Of a stretch of 64,000 bases of DNA, positions 24,938 through 37,565 are shown piece after piece. The notes under the pieces are model-generated. The model made no database searches. It was given only the letters and a program-made list of their open reading frames with translations, and was not told where the DNA came from. The translations under genes and the position numbers were made by a program. Source of the stretch: Piper betle (lineage: Eukaryota; Streptophyta; Magnoliopsida; Piperales; Piperaceae); contig JAURVB010013546.1 in the NCBI GenBank assembly GCA_033002965.1, positions 1-64,000 of the forward strand, written 5' to 3'. The number at the start of each line of letters is the position of its first letter. Within the stretch, counting starts at the first letter, position 1.

Positions 24938-27900
24938 ATCATGTGGTGTACCTCACGAAGAAGAAAAACAACGTGAAAGAAGAGTTCATGCCATATTGGG
25001 GTGGCATCCACCAGAGTGCCAAAGCATCCTCCTTAGACACAAGACCAGCTAAAGAAAATTGGCAACAACACTATTTTAAATAACTCCAACAAATGGATCA
25101 CTCTTGAATCTTGAATGAAAGAATTCAGAATTCTGCATGCAATGTACTCAATCGCTTAGCATATAAGTTGCAGAAAAATTGAAGTAGTTCAAAATATCTA
25201 GCTCAAGATGGGAAGTTCTCAAATAAGATGGAACTATAAAACCTCACATACCACCAAAAGAAGATACTTTACAAAATGGGTATATCTCAAAATTAGAGAT
25301 ACGTATTGTAGTTGGATAAGAAGAAAATTCAGACAGTGTGGATTCCAAATTACATAGAGCCGGACTAAGCAGAAGTAGAAAACAGAAACAAGTAAAACGT
25401 GAAAAGAAAACTAAACCACATGACCACCATGAGAAAGGGAGACTTTTGCCGGGAATATTATGTGGCTATGGAGATTTGGATACCTGTACCATGCGGGTAG
25501 AGATGTGACTCATGTTAGAAATCTATCGTTGTACATAAAAAAATCTAGATATCATTTCCCAAGGACCATGACATTATTGGCAGACTCTGCGGGCAAACAA
25601 TTTTTTTTAGCATTTCATTTCAACCCTTCAACAATCTTTTATCCCAACAATGCCTTTGATGATGCCCACACTCTTTAATTCGGATTTGGGAATAGCAATG
25701 CACAAAAATTGATGGAGCTTTTAAAATATTTAAATATAATTATATTCCTTAATTTAACCTTCTTACAAACCAAGAGAGCTCATAATTCACTTGGATTGAC
25801 CCTGAAATATTGCCTGATTATCCTGCAATTATACGAATGAAATATAAAATTTAGAATTCATTTATTTGGATGTATTAAAATTTACTCAAAAAATTTAATT
25901 TCAGTCTAAGAAAATTCATATAAAAATTTTATAAAGCAACATTTTTGTATGAAAAATAAAAGAAATTGAAAGAAATTTTGGGAGGAACATGTACGTACAG
26001 ATAAGAAGAAATATTTATTTTTTATCTTATTTTCATATTACCCAAATATGAAAGAGAAATTTTTAAAATTTTTATTTCATTTTGTCTTTTTTCATCTCTA
26101 TTTCATATGATTTTTTTATTTACACTTTCTCTTTCAACCAAAGAAACACATTATAAATGATTTGTAAAAATCATCCAAAAAAAAGTTGTTAGTATAGTTA
26201 GCACTCTTATTACAACCAAAGAATAAGAGGGATAATTCAAACTTCAAACCCAAGGCATGTTATAGGGGAGAGATTGATGAGAGTGTCTTTAATCAATTGG
26301 CCAAGTTGGATAGGATTTGACGTCAACCAAGATGGTTTTGATTTTCCTTTATTATATATATAAATTAGACATGAACATGTGCATTGCACCAAATTTGTGA
26401 TTTATAACACTTTTTTTATGATTTATAAAGTACCATTATAAAAATACTTGTATTTGATTTTAAAATGAGCCTTATATACATAAGCTCGTATTACTTATAT
26501 GAACTCCAATTTTTGTTCAAAGCAATTCAGTGGCCTAATACTCAAAATCCACATAAATAAATATAAAAATAAATAATAACCGTAAATTTTTAACTCAATC
26601 TAATATTTCTAACACTTCCATTTTAGTTATCAAAATAATTATAATAAAAATTAATTTCACAATATCATTAGACTAGTGCATTTTTAATTACAATTTCGCA
26701 TTTGTGAATATATTTAAAAAAACTCCAGATTGCTTGTTGACTTAGGGAATTTCGCTTGGTGTCCGATTTCTCTATATTCCTTAATAGGGAATATATTTTG
26801 AAATTGCTTGCATTTTTAATAAAAAAGCTTCAGATTTCGCATTTGATCAATAGGGAATTTCGCTTATTAAGTTAAAGGCCAAGTATATCAAGGGCATCCA
26901 GATTGCTTAATGTGTTTGGCGGAACTCGTCCAGTTAAATCAACACCAAGAAATCGGACACCTCTTACACGATTTTAATTTGCATTGCAGATAACTCCAAC
27001 CCAGGAGAATATAGAGAATTCCCAGAGCTCCTGTTTAATTCCTTCCATGCTTTCCTATCATTTTGCAGATCGGATGCATAAAATGGAATGAGAGATGCAA
27101 GCAGAAACATTGGAAGTATTGGCAGCAAGCAAAAGTTGGATAACATCTCCATCTTCTCACAAAAAGGTAAATCCTTGGACTCCTGAAACAAAAAAAGAGA
27201 GTTAAACAATACACAGACACAAATTCCATTCCAATTTCAGAGCCACAAAGTTACAAGCACGAGTCATTACAAACAAGTACAACTGCATTATAATCTACTA
27301 CAACCACACTCGATGGAAAACTCCAACTACATTTGAATGGTATTGATATCTACTAATATTTCTGACAATTACACAAGAAAAAATGCAGTACTACAAGTAA
27401 GTATTATGAAAAAAAAGAAGAAAAGCATAATACTGGTAAATTATATTAGCATGAGATGACTAACCTCTTCTACACAACCTCTTTTCCACTTCTATCAAGT
27501 GAGCAAAATTAACGGATTCCACTATATGCACAAACAAAATAAAAATCCAAACAAGTAAACTGATTAGGTGAGTATTCGTTGCAGGTGAGTCAACCATTCT
27601 TACTCAAATCAAAAGAACAATGAAATATAGGAAAATATATTACAAATAATATATGGTTATTGAAGACGACTCTTGTTTGTATTTATGTCCATCTAATTAG
27701 CTAATACCTTTTGTAAAGTTGTATTTCTATACATGCACTTGTGCCCGAGTAGCATTATAATTGTTATTTGCAGCCTATTAACGTAGACATCATGTCGAAG
27801 ATATATATTAAGTATCCAAATATACTCACAACGACTGTCTCGGATTTTTTATCTCTGTTTACACCTTCGACTCATTTTGCTTGATGTGTTCTATCGAATA

Positions 27901-28320
27901 AGTTCGTAAAGGTAGCATGTCTCTCAAGTTCCTTTGACTGTAACAAACACATTAAATAATGCCAAGTAAAAAAATAACCAAATTAAAATATAAAAATTTA
28001 CTCAAACAGTATTCAGTTCTCTACCAAACGTTTCTGGTGAATCTCAGTACTTATTGATCCCCCATGATGACGAGTTATTTCCCCATTCTTTTGGTTAGGT
28101 GGTTTGTCCTCTTTCTTTCTGATTGTTCTCTAAATTTTCCTGTCCCCCAATGGTTGCAACATAAGCGAGCCCATACAATTTGATTCATCCAATGAGGGCA
28201 ACCAAGCTCAATGATAGGAAGGTATCTTAGTACCATTGGTGGTTTTTAGAGCTTTTATTATCTCCATGAATGTATCTACTACTTTGACAATAGTTACATA
28301 CACTCAAATTCTCGTGTCTA
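24938..28320. other. Gene-poor AT-rich stretch
   Basis: No family is recognised. The part next to the copia element (24938-25100) could be the detached 5' end of the NUDT8 relic, but I see no clear exon. A short repeat, GGGAATTTCGCTT or close variants with TCGGACACC nearby, recurs at 26745-26960. Other short open frames here have no domain signature. Confidence 0.35.
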
Positions 28321-28330
28321 TATAAAAGAC

Positions 28331-28658
28331 ACATACATGTGTTCGAACTCGGCTCGAATAGTTCAAAACTCGATTCGAGATTCGATTCGAGATCAAACGA
28401 CATACATGCTCGAGTTCGACTTAATATCTTTTATATGTTCAGAACTCGACTCAGCTTCGAATATACTTAAATTGTTTAATTTTTCTGAGCTCGTTCGTCG
28501 AGCTCGTTTGTTCGTTAGCTTGAAACCAGTTCGATTAAAAGTCAAAAATACCTCTACTTATAAAAAAAGAGGCCAATGTTGTTTGAACCCACAACCTTAA
28601 AATCATCCAAAGTGAAAACTACCATCTCAACTATCTTGTTTCTTTGTTATTATATTTC

Positions 28659-28690
<32 letters not shown>

Positions 28691-28914
28691 TATAATATAA
28701 AGACTATATTATTATATTATTTTATCGAGTCTAGTTCGAGTCGAGTTCGAGTTATATCCGAGTCAAGTCGAGTCGAACACTACCTTCTCAAGCTCGCCAG
28801 ACTTGAGTTCAAGTCGAGGTTTGAGCGAGCATTTAAATGTCGAGTTTCGAGTCGAGTCAAGTTGAGCCGAACGCTAAATCATCACGAGCTGGCTCAGCTC
28901 AATTAGCAACCCTA
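28331..28914 (+). mobile_element. hAT-like element, copy 2
   Basis: Left half (28339-28560) and right half (28725-28914) of the same CGAG-rich family as 48496-50172. The right end reads TTAGCAACCCTA (28903-28914). The left terminal repeat is missing. A (TA)n tract (28658-28681) and AT-rich DNA separate the halves. Confidence 0.6.
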
Positions 28915-29306
28915 CATACAATCGTTAGGGCATGCATGTATTTTGACCATAGAGAGACCTAAATGTTTGAACATTTTTTGGATTCAGCAAAAGAACCCAG
29001 TGCTTTGTTCTCGATTGGCAAACATCTCTTGAACTCTGATATGAAGTCTGAATGCGGTCGCAGAAACATTACAACCAAACTTGATGTGTAATAATCTTGC
29101 TCTCGCATACAAGGGTGACATGTTTTCACACCCTGGATATAAATGATCTTTGTCTTGTTCCAATAGTAAATAAATTTTTTTGCTTAAGTGTCTAATCGAC
29201 CAGTCTATTTTTTATTGTTTTAACATATTTAATTTGAATTGTCTTTATAATTGGGTAACTCAAATTAAAACGAGTGTAGAAATAATTTCTACACAACGGC
29301 TTAGAC

Positions 29307-29310
<4 letters not shown>
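28915..29310. other. Intergenic stretch
   Basis: Nothing recognised. Confidence 0.3.

Positions 29311-29381
<71 letters not shown>
29311..29381 (+). repeat. (TC)n(TA)n microsatellite
   Basis: CT repeats to about 29344, then TA repeats to 29381, about 60 bp upstream of a TATA box. Confidence 0.95.
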
Positions 29382-29383
<2 letters not shown>

Positions 29384-29440
29384 GATTTTGTACTGCAGCA
29401 CAGCTAAGTTAGCTGCACTGCACTTCATAACCCATTTTCC

Positions 29441-29505
29441 TATATATAAAACCCGAAGCTGTGAGAATCCACTCGGCCTTTCTATTCTCATTTCTTTTCT
29501 GGTAA
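29441..29505 (+). promoter_or_regulatory. Probable relic promoter of the DeSI-1-like pseudogene
   Basis: TATATATAAAA at 29441-29451, then a pyrimidine-rich leader, then CTG|GTAAGT with GT at 29502. This looks like a TATA box, short leader exon and leader intron. Its link to the relic at 30.1 kb is inferred from position only. Confidence 0.35.
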
Positions 29506-30118
29506 GTTTTTCCTTTCCAGGTTGGTGTTTTCCTCTAAGAACATTTGGGAAACTTTTAATTTTTATTCCGGCGATTGATTAGTTTGTTTAAACTTTTTGC
29601 TATGTTTTGGTTTCATACAAAGATTGGGAAGGAGAAATTTCAATTTGTTGATGCTGAAGAATTATTTTGCAATTCTTTCAGATTTGAATTTTTTGTTTTT
29701 AAGGACGAATGGTGCCTTTTTTTACTAGATTTCCAAGATAATTTATTAATTTTTGTTTGCTAAAATGTATTTTGAAACTACAATTTTCTTTGATCCGAAA
29801 GATCGTCATGCATTTTTTTCTTTATGTTTTAATCCAGACCCTTAGCAATTGTTTGTTTGAACAATTTGTGGAGATTTGCCTTTTGGAGGTTGCAATGTCG
29901 ATCGTTTTGGTGGGGAATTGAAAGTCGTATCCCGACTTCTCGATGGCTTTTCAACATCTTGATTTGTTTCTTGTTCTTATCGATGACGACGACTTGCAGG
30001 GAATTCTTCTTCTTCTTTGTATAGACCATGCCTTTCAGCCTTTGCTTGTTGATATGTTCTGTTGTCCTGGTATGGCTTCATTTGTCTATTGCTTTGCAAT
30101 GGGGGAAAATGTTTTCAG

Positions 30119-30983
30119 GCACAGGAATTGTTGTGCATGGTAATGAGTATTAGTTTGGCGGAGGCATCCAGCACTCTCCTGTCGCTGCTACACCATATGA
30201 TAAACCACCGCGAGTTGTAGACTTGGGTGTGACTCATATATCAAAGGAAGTTTTCGAGGAGTATTTAGTGGAAATTAGTCCTCGATATACCGCTGAGATT
30301 CATAATTTATTCAGGCATAACTGCAACAATTTCAGCAATGAAGTTTCCCACTTTTAGTGGGCACAACTATTCCAGACTACATTATCCAGCTTCCAGAGGA
30401 AGTCATGAATAGTCCTATGTGGCCAATGATAAGTATGTCTTCTTCCTATGTTATCTTGCTCTTGATATTGTTTGATTACATTTATCCACCACTTTGATAT
30501 TAAACTTTTGTTGTCTTTTGTTGCAGTGCCTATGGTTCAGCAGTTGGAAACTACTTTGAGGTTGGAGCAGTACTTCAGGCTCCTCAGTTCAGGCCAAATT
30601 CCTCTCCTACGCAGAGTTCTCCACCCAAGGCGAGTGTTATTGCCAGTACAACTAGTGCCCCCAATTAGTCAACAAGAGATGCTTCTACTGCCAAAGTGCC
30701 TGCTAGGCCGCTAGACGCAAAGGAGGAAGCTGCCACTAGTGATACGAGCACCAAGACTGCTAAAATTGCCACTAAGTCTGGTTCGACTAAGAAGATGACG
30801 GTCAATGAAGTTTCAAAAGATCCCTTACAAGAAGCTTGTGGCAAAGTGCAAGAAGAAATATGCCGTGAATTTGCGGCAATCATGGCAACTGGGACACTGC
30901 GAGCAAGCGAGGCCGCGACGCTTGCACCTAGAAGAGTCATGGAAAGGCACAGATGCTTGAACATTGCAACTCCCCAGAGTTGA
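30119..30983 (+). pseudogene. DeSI-1-like PPPDE peptidase, unprocessed pseudogene
   Basis: This family member would be a predicted deSUMOylating isopeptidase. The relic starts at an acceptor-like TTTTCAG (30112-30118) with GIVVHGNEY and continues FGGGIQHSPVAATPYD, RVVDLGVTHISKEVFEEYL, EISPRYTAE, RHNCNNFSNEVSHF (with the catalytic-Cys motif HNCNNF), TTIPDYIIQLPEEVM, then PMVQQLETTLR, QAPQFRPNSSP and EICREFAAIMATGTLRASEA. It ends with TGA at 30981-30983. Lesions: TAG at 30151-30153 where an aromatic residue is expected (EYxFGGG); 1-base loss in the T run near 30351-30356; 1-base loss near 30565 (LRLGAV region); and TAG at 30666-30668. The N-terminal exons with LNVYDLSQG and the catalytic-His motif are absent. 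One intron (about 30431-30526) is kept. Confidence 0.85.
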
Positions 30984-31800
30984 TATTTTTGTTCTCTTTC
31001 GGTATCTTTGTACACGAGATACCGTATTGAAATGGGTGATTTCTTCAAGTATCTAGTGATGTTGACTTAGAATGCAATGTATTGTCATTAGAGTAAGCTG
31101 CTTTCTCATTGAATAGATGCAGCTTTATTGACGTCTTCATTACAAATTGGATTGTGATTGCATAAATGTTGACTTCATATTTTGATTCAGATAAGCATAT
31201 GATTCTTCGCCTGTCTAGGTATAATGTCATGTTCCGTGCATTACAGTTTTTAGTGAATTATCATTTAAAGCACGGATGAAGGATGTGAGATTACATACAT
31301 TGAGGCAGGGAACTCCTTGATTTCAGATGAACAAGAAGATAGGGTGATACTTGGATACGCCACCGAATGCTAAACTACAGATATTGGGTCTTGTGTCATT
31401 GTCTTAAGCTTAATTAGAATTTCACACTATAAAAATGCCAGACTTCTAATTAATTGGTAAGTACAATTCTTGCCTTAAAATGAAAAAGTGTTTCTTCTAC
31501 CTATTTGTATAGAAAATGCATCTACCTTCCTTTTAGCCTAATGCTTGTAACATGTTTGCTGTTTTACTACTCAGCTCTAGTTGTTGTTGTTGGCATTGAA
31601 AGTCTTGGAGGAAGCTTGTCTTCCTATTTCTCATGCAACTACAAGCATGTTTTAGCTGTCAGAAAAACTGGAAGATTACAGAGGGAAACCATTTTACTCC
31701 AAAATTTGTCTTTTCAAGCTGTTTGGGAACAATCACAATTCACAATTCCAATGATGAGAAGAAATTGAGACTGCGGTGAGGGAGAAAGATTTAGCTTTTT
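30984..31800. other. Intergenic stretch
   Basis: No gene recognised. The short open frame at 31505-31768 lacks any domain. Confidence 0.3.
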
Positions 31801-31801
31801 G

Positions 31802-32238
31802 ATGAATTTTGGCGAGCTGTTAGAGGAAGCCTCCCGTGCAAGAGTAGTGGCCGCCGCTTACATCCCCTTCAACATGCCCACCGGTACCATGGCCCACCCC
31901 GCTTCTCTCCACCGACCGCCGTCATCGCCAAGTCCATCTTCACCTCCTCCCTGGCCTCTCCCTTCCCCTGGTACGCTCCCACCACCACCACCACCTCCGC
32001 CTCGAGAACGCCCGGCTCAAGGACTAGCTCGACTGCATCTGCGCCCCTTGCCGGAAAGTTCATCGGCCCCCCTCCCCCCTCCCCGCTGCCACCTCTGCCT
32101 TCCCCTCCCTCCCACTCGACTCGCCGCCGATAATGGGGTTGGAGAGGTCGATTGAGCAGTCGATGCCGCTAGAGCTGATGTTGGCGGCCATGGACGAGCT
32201 GCTCAAGCTCGCCCAGATCGACAACCCCATCCGCTGTC
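31802..32238 (+). pseudogene. HD-ZIP class IV transcription factor relic without homeobox
   Basis: Class IV HD-ZIP proteins (ANL2/HDG group) control epidermal identity. The ATG at 31802 opens MNFGELLEEASRARVV, then IPFNMPTGTMAHP, the N-terminal signature of the ANL2 group. A frame change gives RFSPPTAVIAKSIF. The sequence then jumps straight to LENARLKDxLDCICA of the zipper-loop-zipper; the homeodomain between them is absent. After a proline-rich linker comes GLERSIEQSMPLELMLAAM and DELLKLAQIDNP, the segment just before the START domain, where similarity stops. The TAG at 32025-32027 (KDxLD, normally Glu) and at least two frame shifts confirm it is dead. High GC content contrasts with the surroundings. 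Confidence 0.8.
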
Positions 32239-33825
32239 CAATATAGCAATATAGTATGCAATTGGTGACGCACACACCTATTTTTTACCAATATACCCTC
32301 AAGCACAGCTGACTTTAGCTGTGCTGCATGACAACAGAAAACACATATATATATATATAAAAGATAGATAGGGAATGAAGTTAATATTTTTTCATTTTAG
32401 TAAAATATTTAGATGTCCACAACGTTGTGCAGGTTAAGTTCATAACTCATGTACCATTATAAATATCATTATTTTTTATTTCTAAATGTGATTCAGAATT
32501 TAATTTCAAAATATACTATTGTATTTTTGAATTATTACCTTATTTTATGTTTTAAGGTATTTGATATAAAATTTATAAATTAAATATTTTTACTAGATAT
32601 CTTTATTTAATTATATCTACTTAATTAAGGGTTTTATTATTTTAGTTAATTTTTGATGAATCATCATGTAAAATCAAATTTATGTTGATAACCTTTTTAA
32701 AAAAATTAGCACCAATTTATTTAAGAATGATTATTTTTTGGATAATTTAGTACAATAATAACAATCATGCATTTAATTCCTAATGGTAGATTAAATTGTA
32801 TAATAAAATAAGCACATATTGATTGACTTTCTTAATTAGAAAGGGTAAAATTATTAAATGATAATTGGAGATGCTGCAAATTTGGGCGATTTAGGTAAGG
32901 ACACATGTTGATGAATGTCATGTGAACAAAGATGTCCTTCGTCATAGTACAATAACATAAATTATAACATATATAGCTTATTAAAGCTCGAATAAACTCC
33001 ATATAATTTCATTGATTTTTAATTTTTGAAATTAAGTTTTGTAACATTTGTGGAGAATTAATAGTGGTCAATATAATGTTTTAAGGAGTGTGAATGTGTG
33101 AGTAAAAATTAGAATGAATTTAATTCCGTAACCTTCATCCTTTTTTGCCTACCATCCTTTATAAAAGAGGATCGAGGCTAGTCATGGCTCACATCTCATA
33201 TATCAGAAGGTCACTATTCGATTCTCTGATCTTATTCTTATTGCATTCTTTTAGAATTTTACCATTGAAATCAATATTTTTAAGGTCATACAGGTGACCA
33301 TAACGGCATGTAGCATAGTTGGAGTAAGATTTTCAAGCCCTATGAGGAGCATTTTCTCCTATCCTTCTGAATATTTCGTTTGAAGACATTTATTTAGCCC
33401 AAGTATACAGGAAAATTGCCGACGTAAACTCGTGTGATGCATGGTAACTTTGTATTATAATATCTATTATTTCAAGTTAACTTCGAACATTTCTTTTTCT
33501 ATGGCCTTCATTGAGAAAGATCACCATGGTATAGTCTAGTCGTGACATTCGCCATCATTGATTCTCTTCCTCTATATATTATCAACGTGCATGGTTTTTT
33601 ATTACAGTTGCTAGATCTGCTATCATTCTGAAGTCTTTGTAGAAGAAGGATTTGACCCACAAGATGCTGCCTTCTACTGGTATGCGCACAACGTCAAGAT
33701 CGTTTGTTTCTCAAGTATCTAACTTGTTCATTTCTCTCCAATATAATTGAATATGCTAGTTTGTTTATCTTTGTATTTGCCTGTAACTTTCATTGTTACT
33801 GTCATTGTGGGAGTAGGTTGCAAGA
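32239..33825. other. AT-rich intergenic stretch upstream of the BRX-like gene
   Basis: No family recognised. A possible short upstream exon, ATGCTGCCTTCTACTG followed by GTATGC, lies near 33664-33679 but does not join in frame. Confidence 0.3.
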
Positions 33826-35128
33826 ATGGCGTTCACGGGATTTACATGCTTACCGACAAAGAAGGCACGGCCCAAAATTGTTAAGCCAGATCCAGCCATT
33901 GCTGCTGTTTCAGAAGCTAGTGTACATCCCATGATGGAGCAGGGCATGAATGAAGAATATGAGATTGAAGTGGATGAAGGGGTGTTCATAACATTTGTTC
34001 CACTCCTAACTTAGCCGGCAATCTCATCAAGAGAATCCGATTCGAGTATACTTAATTTTATGTAGTCTTCACATGCATTTTATGTTATTAGTATTTCAAA
34101 ATCTATTATTGATTATCTTTAATAACGTGTGGTTTCTGTTTGATCAGTAAAGATTTTTTGATTTGGAGGGAGCTCTTACAATGGTGGGATGATAACAACA
34201 ACCGAATCTTATCTCTCTACTTGGTTCCGACAGGTGAGTGTAGCCATTATACCAGTGTTATGAACAGTTTGTGCACAACAATTGAAGATGGAATGGAAAA
34301 CATGGATGATTGTCTAGAGCCAAAGAAGACTCGATGCAATGTGCAAAGATCATTGATATTTGGAAATGACAAACGGGAGGTATCTTCTATCCAAGATTCC
34401 AATCATCAACTAAGTGCACCCACTTTGAGGTATGTTTAAGGAACTTCATATACTATTAATTTTATGCAAATTAAGTTTTAATTAGGATATTGTTCTGTGA
34501 TATTATATCACTTAAGTGTTCTATATCACTTGTTTCACTTATTCTGTAATATTTTTCTGGGTTTTACGTTACGATAATGTAACAATTTTTTACTGGTGTC
34601 AGTGATCAGGAGATGACGTGCTTGGCATCCAAGAAGGCCAATATTATTGAAGACAAGATTCATAACATGGTGAAGCCAAAGCCATCCATGACTGCTGCTA
34701 ATTCACAAGCAGGTGTACATTTCGAAACCCAGGACTACATCAATGAAGAATATTGGGTCGCAGAAGTAGGGGATGAACAAGGTGATGAGGTGCTTATAAC
34801 TTTTGCGTCCCTCCCTCAAGGAGGCAATCTCATAAAGAAAGTTCAATTCAGGTTAATGTTATGTACCATGGATTATTTTAGTACTGTATGTTTACTTTTC
34901 AATCAATGTACAAATTGCTAACATTCTTGGGTAATTTTTTGTTTCACCAGTGAAGCACAATTTGATGAAGAAAGAGCTCGACGATGGTGGAACAAGAATT
35001 GTAGCCGAATCATGTCACTATATTCTGTTAAGGGTTACGCAAAAATTTATGTTGAGAATGGTTTTGATGATGCTGATAGTCCAATCGAGCGCCTAAGTAT
35101 AATTTCAGATGAAGATGAGGAGGAATGA
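33826..35128 (+). CDS. BREVIS RADIX-like protein, two BRX domains, first one frameshifted (possible pseudogene)
   Basis: BRX proteins act at the plasma membrane in auxin-dependent growth and carry two BRX domains. Exons read as 33826-~34045, 34148-34429, 34603-34851 and 34951-35128. Domain 1: EEYEIEVDEGVFITF, then IKRIRF, and after the intron DFLIWRELLQWWDDNNNRI. Domain 2: EEYWVAEVGDEQGDEVLITF, KKVQF, DEERARRWWNKNCSRIMSLY. An acidic tail, ISDEDEEE, ends at TGA 35126-35128. The exons from 34148 onward join in phase. Exon 1 runs into TAG at 34012-34014; one missing base near 34007 explains it, so domain 1 is out of frame. The N-terminal Cys motif of typical BRX proteins is absent. Each BRX domain is preceded by a related leader (TCLPTKKA/TCLASKKA, KPDPAIAA/KPKPSMTA), so the whole two-exon unit is duplicated. 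A shorter product from the ATG at 34614 is conceivable. Confidence 0.65.
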
Positions 35129-35480
35129 TAGGATCGTTATCGCTATCAATTGAAGAGCAAATGCTATGTAATAGTTCTGGTGTACATGAGGATGTGTCTG
35201 CTTCTCTTATATAGTGCCAATTTAGTTTTTAATTTAGCTATGTACGAATAGCTAAGATCATATCCGTTGTTTTAATTACTGTGCCGGATTTATAGCCAAT
35301 TACACTTATTTCAACCAAGTGACACGTTTTAAAATTATGAATAATATGTCATGTTAAATATTATTATGTATTTTGTCATTAATATTTATTTTATACTGGT
35401 TAAATTACAGTGATTTTTGTCAAGATATTGAATGTTTTGAAAATTTCAAATTAAGTGGTCTAGATATGAATGAAACGATA
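35129..35480. other. Downstream flank of the BRX-like gene
   Basis: AT-rich, presumably a 3' untranslated region, then intergenic up to the copia target duplication at 35481. Confidence 0.35.
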
Positions 35481-35485
35481 TGAAG

Positions 35486-35697
35486 TGAAATAAATAAAGT
35501 CTCCTTACTGAGAGATTTTTCTATTCACATATAAATAGAGTACATATTAAGGAATTAGTTACAATAATTATAGGAGAAAAATCTATATAATATAGTTACA
35601 ATTTGTTAGGATAAAGACGAGGACGAGGTCTACAAAAATTAGTTAGGAGGAAGATCTGTATAAATCTGTTAGCATGAAGACGAGGTATAACTTATCA
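35486..35697 (-). repeat. 3' LTR of the copia element
   Basis: 212 bp with TG...CA ends. The polypurine tract lies just inside (35698-35717). Confidence 0.95.
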
Positions 35698-35801
35698 CCC
35701 CCCACAAGCTCAAGAGGGGAACCAACTTGAAGCTTGGAGTGAAGCAATTCAAAATGAGGACAGTAGAGAGGCTTAGTAAACAAATCAACGACTTGGTCAG
35801 T

Positions 35802-37352
35802 TTAGGGAAGATGTCGAAGGCTAACAATCCCAGCTACTACCTTCTCTCGAATAAAATGCATATCAATTTCAATGTGCTTGCTTTTATTGTGTAGAACTGG
35901 ATTGAATGCTAAATAAAGGGTGCTGACATTGTCACAATAGATGGTCAGTGGTGAACACAATGGAATTTGTAGGGCTTTTAGTAAATGTAGCAGCCACATC
36001 ACCTCTGAGGTAAGAAGAGCCAAGGAGCGAAACTCTGCTTCGGAGCTAGACTTAGAAACTGTTGATTGTTTCTTAGAAATCCAGGAGATTAAATTTTGCC
36101 CAAGATAAATAGCAAACCCAGAAGTAGATCGGCATGTGTCTGGATAGCCTGCCCAATCGGCATCAGTGTAACCAGTTAATGTGAAGGAAATGCAAGGAAT
36201 AAAGTGAAGGCCAAAACCCAAAGTGCCTTTAATATACCGCAGGATGCGCTTAGCAGCAAAAAGGTGAGATGTGTGGGGAGACTGCATAAATTGACAAATA
36301 CCATTAACAACATAAGCAAGGTCCGGTCATGTAAGTGTTAGATATTGTAAGCTCCCAACAAGCTGGCAATACTCAGTAGGATTAGATAGGATGTCACCAT
36401 CATTCATAGAAAGACGATCACCAGAAGTAGGAGTCGAAATTGGTTTCGCACCATCCATACCAAATTGCTGAAGCAACTGAAGGGCATACTTGGTTTGAGA
36501 AAGAAGAATTCCAGATTTTTGATAAGTGACTTCCATTCCAAGAAAGAAATTCAACCGACCTAAGTCCTTCATATCAAAGTGTGAAGAGAGAATCCCAATA
36601 AATTTTGAAATCATCAGCGAAGATGAGCCTATCAAGATAATGTCATCCACATAAATGAAGAGAATTAACATGTGAGTATCAGTGGCGAGAACAAACATGA
36701 AGGCATCATGAGGTGAATTCTGAAACCCAGAGTTGAGAAGAAATGTACTAAACTTGTGATACCAAGCCCGAGGTGCTTGCTTCAATCCATAGATAGACTT
36801 GTGTAGGTGACAAACATAGTCAGGAGAATTAGAATCAATAAACCGATGAGGTTGCTCCATAAATACTGTCTCCTTAAGATCACCGTGAAGAAAGGCATTC
36901 TTAACATCAAGTTGCCTAAGGACCCAACCCTTTGAAATGGCAATGGAAATAACAAGACGAATGGTGCCAATGCGAACTACTAGACTGAAGGTGTCATTGT
37001 AGTCGCGACCAAGCTGTTGATGGAACCCTTTCGCAACTAGTCTGGCTTTGTACCATTCAAGAGAGCCATCAAATCGTTGCTTCACCTTGAAAACCAATTT
37101 TGAACCAACTACATTCATCGATGGAAGGCGAGGAACTAAGGACCATGTACGGTTTTTGAGCAGAGAGTTGAATTCGTCATTCATTGCTTGATGCCAATTT
37201 GGGTCCTTGTAGGCTTGGGTAAAACATGTAGGTTCAAGGGGAAGAGAGGAGGAGGTTGCTAGAAGACAAGAGGGAATAGGGTAGCGGGTGGAGAAAAGTA
37301 CTTTGGGCTTGCAAGTCCCATCTTGGCTACGGGTTATCATAGGATGGATCAA
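35802..37352 (-). pseudogene. Copia reverse transcriptase and RNase H, one in-frame stop
   Basis: Reverse transcriptase motifs DVKNAFLHGDL and YVDDIIL (active-site Asp pair), KQAPRAWY and KFSTFLLNSGF are present, followed by RNase H with YTDADWAG, RSTSGFAIYLG and SSSEAEF. RT and RNase H are in one frame, interrupted only by TGA at 36327-36329, where this family has an Arg codon (LTxPD); CGA to TGA is the simplest change. The N-terminal ITRSQDG start is typical of the RT linker. Confidence 0.92.
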
Positions 37353-37565
37353 TATGAGATAGGTAGGTTAGTGAGAGTAAAGTGATGGATGGAGAGGGAG
37401 AAGAGTGAGGGGCCGGAACATCTAATTGGGAGGAGACAATGGATGGCGATGGAGGGAAAGGTATTGAGGTATCGGGTAGGGTAGAGGGGGTGGGCTGGGA
37501 GGGGCAGGAGGAACAAAGTGGAAGGGCAGATTAGAGAGGGGCATAAAGGTGAGAGGGGAATGAGC

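Noticed and set aside
26964..27229. Minus-strand hydrophobic open frames
   Set aside because: Composition fits AT-rich noncoding DNA; no conserved motif.
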